10,128 nt of DNA from Planctomycetota bacterium (GTDB taxonomy: Bacteria > Planctomycetota > Phycisphaerae > WQYP01): NCBI GenBank assembly GCA_021838985.1, contig JAKCCC010000037.1, forward strand, positions 1 to 10,128, in the 5' to 3' direction. A model generated the notes under the pieces. The model had not been told where the DNA came from. It was given only the letters and a program-made list of their open reading frames with translations, and ran no database searches. Shown piece by piece: positions 6,511 through 10,128 of the stretch (the stretch's first letter is position 1; every line of letters starts with the position of its first letter). The translations under genes were made by a program, and so were the position numbers.

Positions 6511-6690
6511 ATGGCGGCTGCAGCCGGCACGCTCCGCACGCCGGCGCGGCAAGCGGCGGAGTCCGGGCAGGAGGAGGGGGGCTGCGGCCACGTTCGCCTG
6601 AAACCGGGGGCGCTTTCGCCGCGTTCCTTTGCCGTTGCCACTTGGAATCCATCCGCCCGGCTCCAACGCAGGATGAAGGCAGAACGATGA
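6511..6690 (+). CDS. Possible 59-codon leader ORF overlapping the MFS start
   Basis: An ATG at 6511, with GGGAG nine nt upstream, opens a 59-residue frame that starts MAAAAGTLRTPARQAAESG and ends RLQRRMKAER. Its stop interlocks with the transporter start as ATGA (6687-6690), the classic geometry for translational coupling. It lies wholly inside the predicted 5' leader of the MFS message. The peptide is Ala/Arg-rich, has no recognisable domain and no membrane segment. It may be a genuine leader ORF or simply an open frame in GC-rich DNA. I see no attenuator-type hairpin pair, so a regulatory role is only suggested by position. Confidence 0.25.
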   Translation: MAAAAGTLRTPARQAAESGQEEGGCGHVRLKPGALSPRSFAVATWNPSARLQRRMKAER

Positions 6691-8003
6691 AAGAAGAATC
6701 GGCCCCCTGTGAAAGCGCGGAGCGCGCCGCTGCGGCGCTGTCGGAGCGGGCCGTTGACCCACGGGAATCGCGGCGTCAGGAAGGGCCGGGAGCGGGCCTT
6801 TTGCAAACGGATGCGCCGCCCGGCGCGGCGCTTAAAATAAGTCGGCGGAACCTGTTGCTGCTGATGTTGTTTCGCGTTAGCCGCGGCATCGCAGCCGGCA
6901 TGATGGCGGTGGCCTTGCCGTATCTGATTCTAAAAGACCTTGGCTACGGCAGCCTGGTTCTGGGCGCGGTGTATACGACCGGGCTGCTGGCCACCGCCGG
7001 GTTGGGACTGGCGGCGGGGCACCTGGCGGATGTCTGGAGCCGGAAAGGCACCTTGGTTCTTACCGGCCTGATGGTGCCGGTGAGCGCTCTGCTGGTATTT
7101 GCCTGGCCGACGTTACCGGTGCTGTTCGCGGCCTCCGTCATCGGCGGCTTCGCCGCCACAGGTTCGCTGATCGGCGGCGGCATCGGAGGAGCGGCCCAAC
7201 CCGTCCAAAGCGCCGTCATCGCCGATTTAACCAGCCTGAATAATCGCACGCTCTACTATTCGCTGCTGGCATTTCTAAGCGGTTTGGCCGGCGCCGGCGG
7301 GGCATTATTGGTGCGTTTCTTTTCGGTTCAAAACACCTTTCTGGCCGCGGGGCTGATTGCCGCCCTGGGCGTGGCGCTTTTACTGCCGCTGCGTATGCCG
7401 GGGCGGCGCCGCTTGCCGCCGCGCGAGGCCCATTCCCGTAAAGCCATGGGTCAGTTTACGATTACCGGAGCGCTAAATGGTTTCAGCCAGGGTTTGGTAA
7501 CTCCGTTTCTGATTCCCTTTTTTGTGATCATCTACCATATGAGCAAATCTTCCATGGCGGTTTATACCGCCGTGGCCACGCTGGTGGGCGCGCTCGCCTT
7601 GCTGACCGCCCCAGTCCTGGAGAAGCGGCTGGGGTTTGTGCGCAGCATTGCGTTTACTCGCGCCTTGGGGACCGCGCTGCTGGTGCTGATGGCCGTGTGG
7701 CACCAGCTTTGGCCGGCGCTGGCCATTTATGTTTTAAGCCCGGCGCTGCGTATCGCGGCGTTGCCGGCGCAGCAAACCGCCCTGACCAGCCGTGTGCACG
7801 GCAGCGATATCGGCCGGGCCCTGGCGACGAACCAGGTGGCCCGGCAGGTGGCCGCGTCGGGCGCCATTTTATGTACCGGCTATTTATTTGATCTATCCGC
7901 CATCGAAACGCCCTTCTTCCTTTATGCCGCCATTATGGCGGTGAATATCGGCCTTTATTTCCGGTTTTTCGGCCAAGAGCCGGCGCCGCCCACGGAGGCG
8001 TGA
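6687..8003 (+). CDS. Major facilitator superfamily (MFS) transporter, probable efflux
   Basis: This 438-residue integral membrane protein has about 12 hydrophobic segments in two six-helix halves, split by a basic loop (RMPGRRRLPPREAHSRKAMG). MFS motif A is recognisable between TM2 and TM3 as GHLADVWSRKG. The N-terminal ~48 residues are hydrophilic and Glu/Ala/Arg-rich, longer than in most MFS pumps. The start at 6687 is chosen because AAGG lies 7 nt upstream; the open frame extends back to 6444 but the added residues show no membrane or domain features. The substrate cannot be read from sequence. Divergence from a MarR regulator that also heads an ABC efflux operon argues for export of a toxic or signalling compound. 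The operator at 6440-6460 overlapping its promoter suggests repression by that MarR protein. A sugar or metabolite importer is less likely but not excluded. Confidence 0.9.
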   Translation: MKEESAPCESAERAAAALSERAVDPRESRRQEGPGAGLLQTDAPPGAALKISRRNLLLLMLFRVSRGIAAGMMAVALPYLILKDLGYGSLVLGAVYTTGLLATAGLGLAAGHLADVWSRKGTLVLTGLMVPVSALLVFAWPTLPVLFAASVIGGFAATGSLIGGGIGGAAQPVQSAVIADLTSLNNRTLYYSLLAFLSGLAGAGGALLVRFFSVQNTFLAAGLIAALGVALLLPLRMPGRRRLPPREAHSRKAMGQFTITGALNGFSQGLVTPFLIPFFVIIYHMSKSSMAVYTAVATLVGALALLTAPVLEKRLGFVRSIAFTRALGTALLVLMAVWHQLWPALAIYVLSPALRIAALPAQQTALTSRVHGSDIGRALATNQVARQVAASGAILCTGYLFDLSAIETPFFLYAAIMAVNIGLYFRFFGQEPAPPTEA

Positions 8004-8074
8004 TAGCTGGCGTTCGGCCCAATAGAAATTCACTCCACCGCACCGCCGTGCCGCGATGGTGTGGCGCCAACCCA

Positions 8075-8103
8075 TTGCGGGCGCGGTAAGCTGCCGGTAA
8101 TAT
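8075..8103 (+). promoter_or_regulatory. Candidate promoter of tRNA-Tyr
   Basis: TTGCGG (8075-8080) and TAATAT (8098-8103) are spaced by 17 bp, and the predicted start near 8110 is just before the mature tRNA 5' end at 8115. The matches to consensus are moderate (three and four of six). Confidence 0.4.
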
Positions 8104-8979
8104 TTATCTTGGTCGGGCGTGTGCCTGAGCGGCCAAAAGGGACGGACTGTAAATCCGTTGGCTTATGCCTTCGCAGGTTCGAATCCTGCCGCGCCCAATA
8201 GCCTGTGCATCAAACGTTTCCCGCATATCGGTTGGCTTTTCCCCACCTTTCCATTGTATGTCCATAACTCCACTTGACTCCACCGAACTCCAGGGAACTA
8301 TGCCCCGGCGCGCCCAGACAGAACCGGTGTTTTCAGCCGGCGCGCTCGCGGCGTGCACGGTCGGCGAAACCGACCCATCATCCGTGCGCGTCGCCAGCGC
8401 CGGCCCATGCTCCGGCGTATGCCAATCGGGCCGGGCGTCGATGGCCTTGTCCAGGTCGCCCCGGAATACATGCGTGTAGTTATCCATGGTCAGCGTGATG
8501 GTTGAGTGCCGGGTCAGTTGTTGGGCGGTCTTCGGATGAACACCGGCGGCGGCCAGGCTGGAAATAAACTGGTGGCGCAGGGCGTGGAAGTCGAAAACTT
8601 TGCCGTCCAGGCCAAAGGGCAATCCGGCGGCGGCCAGGTCGGCCTTGAGCATTTCCGCCGTATGGTCTTTGTTGAGTTCTGGAAACGCCTTGGCGCCGGG
8701 CAGTTTACCGGTCAAAAACTCCCGCAGCAGCGCGGCCATAGGCGCCCGCAGCGGCAAGGTGTCCTGCCGCCGATTCTTGGCGTAAGCGGCGGCGATGGTC
8801 ACGCTCGGCGAATCGGCCAGAATGAACGATGCGGCGGTCAGACTGGCCAGTTCCGAAGCCCGCAAGCCCGTTGTGGCGGCCAGTTCATAAATCAAAGCCC
8901 GTTCGCCCCCGCTCATGCCGAATTGCTGCGGGGCATCACGGGTGGCGCCCAGCAATCGCCCCCTATCCCCAGCGCTCAA
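8104..8979 (-). CDS. Tyrosine recombinase/integrase, C-terminal catalytic half (frameshifted)
   Basis: This frame carries the full phage-integrase catalytic domain. Arg40 is in TTGLRASEL, Lys68 in YAKNRRQDTLPL, His132 and Arg135 in FHALRHQFISSL, His158 in LTRHSTITL, and the nucleophile Tyr168 in MDNYTHVF. The domain would cut and rejoin DNA at the attachment site. The only nearby start is TTG at 8979, but the same frame is open further upstream and reads IRRQRRALSAGDRGRLL, which directly continues the N-terminal half after a +1 shift near 9001. After about residue 185 the tail is not conserved. The last ~31 residues (about from RGRIRTCEG on) are the antisense translation of tRNA-Tyr and its upstream flank, so the gene end depends on the insertion site. 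All catalytic residues survive, so decay is recent, or the frame is restored somehow, or the shift is a sequencing error. Confidence 0.85.
   Translation of the reverse strand: MSAGDRGRLLGATRDAPQQFGMSGGERALIYELAATTGLRASELASLTAASFILADSPSVTIAAAYAKNRRQDTLPLRAPMAALLREFLTGKLPGAKAFPELNKDHTAEMLKADLAAAGLPFGLDGKVFDFHALRHQFISSLAAAGVHPKTAQQLTRHSTITLTMDNYTHVFRGDLDKAIDARPDWHTPEHGPALATRTDDGSVSPTVHAASAPAENTGSVWARRGIVPWSSVESSGVMDIQWKGGEKPTDMRETFDAQAIGRGRIRTCEGISQRIYSPSLLAAQAHARPR
8115..8197 (+). tRNA. tRNA-Tyr (anticodon GUA)
   Basis: This is an 83-nt class II tRNA with a long variable arm. The acceptor stem is GGGCGTG (8115-8121) with CGCGCCC (8190-8196), containing one G-T wobble, and the discriminator is A8197. 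The D arm reads CCTGAGCGGCCAAAAGG. The anticodon stem is ACGGA/TCCGT around CTGTAAA, with GTA at 8149-8151. The T arm is GCAGG-TTCGAAT-CCTGC (8173-8189). D-arm, anticodon and T-arm features align well with E. coli tRNA-Tyr. CCA is not encoded (ATA follows). A tyrosine recombinase gene lies directly downstream on the opposite strand and its frame runs through the antisense of this tRNA, so the 3' half may be re-supplied by an integrated element. Confidence 0.96.
8171..8197. other. Putative attachment site at the tRNA-Tyr 3' end
   Basis: The T arm and acceptor 3' strand of tRNA-Tyr are a usual target for tyrosine-recombinase elements, and the recombinase gene abuts it. The exact core cannot be set because the distal copy would lie beyond the right edge. 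No second copy of this segment is present in the window. Confidence 0.4.
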
Positions 8980-9634
8980 GGCCCGGCGTTGCCGGCGTAT
9001 ATTCGGTTTTGGCGTTCTGGCCCTCCAGATATTCGACGGGGTTAGCGGTCGCCCGTCGCGCCTTCATCATCCAGCGGCAGAAACTTTTCAGGTCGCGCAA
9101 GTAATAATTCGCGGTTTTAATCGCCATGCCGGGGAAAGTGTCGCCTTGGGTATGCAGCTTATCCTTGCGGTAGTCGATCAACTTTGCCGGCACCTTGGCG
9201 GCGGCGATATCGCCCCGGAATTTGAACCCGCAATCAGCGGTTAAGCGTTGCACGCGGTCGGCGGTCGTGGCGGCGTATGGGACCGTATTTCCCCGTGCCA
9301 GTAGATCGGCTTTCCAATCCGAGATCTGCTCGCGCAAAGGTTTGCTCCCCGCCAGCGTATGGCCTTGCAGCAGGCCCCAGCGGGCCAGGACTGCCACGGT
9401 TTGGCGCGGCAGGGTTTCAATCCACCTGGCGGTCTCGCCCGGCAGGGTTTCCCCGCTGGCCCGGCAATCGATCAGGCGCTGGACATTACAACCCAGGCTT
9501 TCCGTCAACCGCTCGTTGGCAAAGCCGGGCAGCCGTAACACGCGGCCCTCGGCAGTGCGCAGCTCGGCGTAGAATTTCTCCGTTTCATGTTTCTCGCCGT
9601 GGCGATCAACGTAGGTGGGTTTGCAGGTTCGCAT
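8963..9634 (-). CDS. Tyrosine recombinase/integrase, N-terminal half (frameshifted)
   Basis: This 223-residue product holds the DNA-binding half of the integrase. An N-terminal region contains FYAELRTAEGRVLRLPGF, typical of integrases I recall from Planctomycetota. It is followed by a segment with ARWGLLQG and then the SAM-like core-binding domain (about 98-210; PLREQISDWKADLLARGNT, then NYYLRDLKSFCRWMMKARRATANPVEYLEGQNAKT). The frame leaves the family pattern after AKTE (residue 211) and stops at 8963, 17 bp inside the next frame. Omitting one base at about 9001 would join it to the catalytic half as AKTEIRRQRRALSAGD, giving a roughly 509-residue protein. The ATG at 9634 has AGGTG 5 nt upstream. 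It starts 15 bp after the toxin gene on the same strand and may be on the same message. Confidence 0.85.
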   Translation of the reverse strand: MRTCKPTYVDRHGEKHETEKFYAELRTAEGRVLRLPGFANERLTESLGCNVQRLIDCRASGETLPGETARWIETLPRQTVAVLARWGLLQGHTLAGSKPLREQISDWKADLLARGNTVPYAATTADRVQRLTADCGFKFRGDIAAAKVPAKLIDYRKDKLHTQGDTFPGMAIKTANYYLRDLKSFCRWMMKARRATANPVEYLEGQNAKTEYTPATPGLERWG

Positions 9635-9649
9635 GGTTCACCTGCCTTT

Positions 9650-9913
9650 TTAAAATCTCCGGTAAACATCCTTGCGATGGCCGATTCTCAACACCAGAAC
9701 AAGCATCTGCGCATCGTGAATCTCATACACAATCCGGTACTGGCCAACCCGCAGCCGCCACAGATTATCGTCGCCCCGCATCTTCACTACGCCGGGCGGA
9801 CGAGGATCAGAGGCCAGCGTGTCGATGCACCGTTCGAGTCTGGCCGTGACCTCATGGGAAAGCCTTTCCAACGCTTGGGCGGCGGTGGCTTTAAGGACGA
9901 TGCGGTAAGCCAC
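9650..9913 (-). CDS. Type II toxin, RelE/ParE superfamily
   Basis: This 87-residue basic protein has the RelE/ParE toxin pattern. An N-terminal strand MAYRIVLKATA leads into two helices (QALERLSHEVTARLERCIDTL), then KMRGDDNLWRLRVGQYRIVYEI (about 44-65) and the C-terminal LVLVLRIGHRKDVYRRF. Arg60 in the central strand and His79/Arg80/Tyr84 at the C-terminus fall where RelE-type mRNA interferases have functional residues. Whether this one cuts ribosome-bound mRNA (RelE-like) or poisons gyrase (ParE-like) cannot be decided by reading. It starts with GTG at 9913, 4 nt after the antitoxin stop, with AGGA upstream, the tight antitoxin-first spacing usual for such pairs. Its stop is 15 bp before the integrase ATG, so toxin level and integrase expression may be linked. 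Confidence 0.9.
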   Translation of the reverse strand: MAYRIVLKATAAQALERLSHEVTARLERCIDTLASDPRPPGVVKMRGDDNLWRLRVGQYRIVYEIHDAQMLVLVLRIGHRKDVYRRF

Positions 9914-9917
9914 GGCC

Positions 9918-10128
9918 TCAATCCTTTTCCGTTGTGTCGCCTGCCCGGGCGTGCCGGCGCTTGGCTTTCAATCGCGCTTTGACCGTCTCCCAAGGTATCT
10001 CACCTTTTTCCTTGCGGGCCTTGAGCGCGGCCTTCAAGTCAGCCGCATCTTCCAGCGCTTCCAATGTCCGTAGGTCGTCCATGCTCACCAGTGCGGCGGT
10101 GGGTTTGCCTTTGCGGGCCAAAGGGATA
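9918..10128 (-). CDS. Type II antitoxin, Phd/YefM-like, N-terminus cut by window edge
   Basis: The frame is open to the right edge and reads IPLARKGKPTAALVSMDDLRTLEALED, the characteristic second half of the Phd/YefM DNA-binding domain. An acidic/basic helical tail follows (DAADLKAALKARKEKGEIPWETVKARL) that would wrap the toxin. About 69 residues are visible; Phd/YefM antitoxins are typically 75-90, so roughly the first 20 lie beyond the window. A TTG at 10121 could be mistaken for the start, but the conserved motif continues upstream of it. The protein should neutralise the toxin encoded 4 nt downstream and repress their shared promoter, which is also outside the window. Confidence 0.82.
   Translation of the reverse strand, partial: IPLARKGKPTAALVSMDDLRTLEALEDAADLKAALKARKEKGEIPWETVKARLKAKRRHARAGDTTEKD

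Larger units (their letters stand above)
8171..10128. mobile_element. Left end of a putative tRNA-Tyr-integrated element
   Basis: From the tRNA 3' end rightwards there is a frameshifted tyrosine recombinase and then a toxin-antitoxin pair, all on the minus strand, reaching the edge. A tRNA 3' end followed by an integrase in the opposite orientation, with a stabilising toxin-antitoxin module, is the standard layout of an integrative element boundary. The right boundary and cargo are not seen, so it could equally be a small decayed remnant. Confidence 0.5.

Noticed and set aside
6444..6686. Upstream extension of the MFS protein to the ATG at 6444
   Set aside because: That ATG lies within the operator and upstream of the predicted transcription start, and the extra 81 residues are Gly/Arg/His-rich without membrane or domain features; the ATG at 6687 has a good ribosome-binding site.
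8004..8114. Intrinsic terminator between the MFS gene and tRNA-Tyr
   Set aside because: The only pairing found is a 4-bp GCAC/GTGC stem with no following T-run; not strong enough to annotate.
8995..9010. Programmed ribosomal frameshift in the integrase
   Set aside because: The AAAA run could suit a -1 slip, but the needed shift is +1, and there is no rare-codon, stop-codon or pseudoknot signal at the junction. A simple one-base insertion or error is more economical.

Overview
The window reads as a GC-rich bacterial chromosome. It is most likely from Planctomycetota: the integrase architecture and the degenerate GCGCGAAG / CGCAGAGGA / CACAGATT repeats are ones I associate with that phylum and its relatives. 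This is inference from recollection, not a search. Two blocks are visible: a drug/metabolite efflux locus (1-8003) and the left end of an integrated element beside a tRNA gene (about 8115-10128).

Efflux locus. On the minus strand, reading right to left, there is a MarR-family regulator (6291-5596), a MacA-like periplasmic adaptor (5571-4231), a stand-alone MacB-type ATPase (4200-3484), a MacB-type permease (3491-2124), a NodT/TolC-type outer-membrane lipoprotein (about 1852-242) and the first 64 codons of an AcrA/MexA-type RND adaptor lipoprotein (193 to the left edge). The first four genes are 24-30 bp apart or overlap by 8 bp, so they look like one transcription unit. The outer-membrane gene sits between an ABC-type and an RND-type pump and could serve both. 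A block of short direct repeats and a hairpin lies directly against its signal-peptide coding region, so its start is uncertain.

A 12-TM major facilitator transporter (6687-8003) is divergent from marR. The roughly 395 bp between them hold a perfect 8+5+8 inverted repeat (6440-6460) over the -35 region of the best MFS promoter, a TATAAT in front of marR, a small palindrome in the marR leader, and a possible 59-codon leader ORF whose stop overlaps the MFS start. The simplest model is one MarR regulator controlling both the ABC operon and the MFS pump.

Integrated element. A tRNA-Tyr(GUA) gene (8115-8197, plus strand) is followed by a minus-strand tyrosine recombinase. Its C-terminal frame runs through the antisense of the tRNA, as expected for an element inserted at a tRNA 3' end. 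The integrase is split by a +1 frameshift near 9001: the N-terminal half is 9634-8963 and the catalytic half 8979-8104, with all catalytic residues kept. Directly upstream, on the same strand, is a type II toxin-antitoxin pair: a Phd/YefM-like antitoxin cut by the right edge and a RelE/ParE-like toxin. The rest of the element lies beyond the window.

I found no convincing wholly new system. The most useful leads are the MarR operator architecture, the tRNA/integrase junction with its frameshift, and the repeat block at the outer-membrane protein start.
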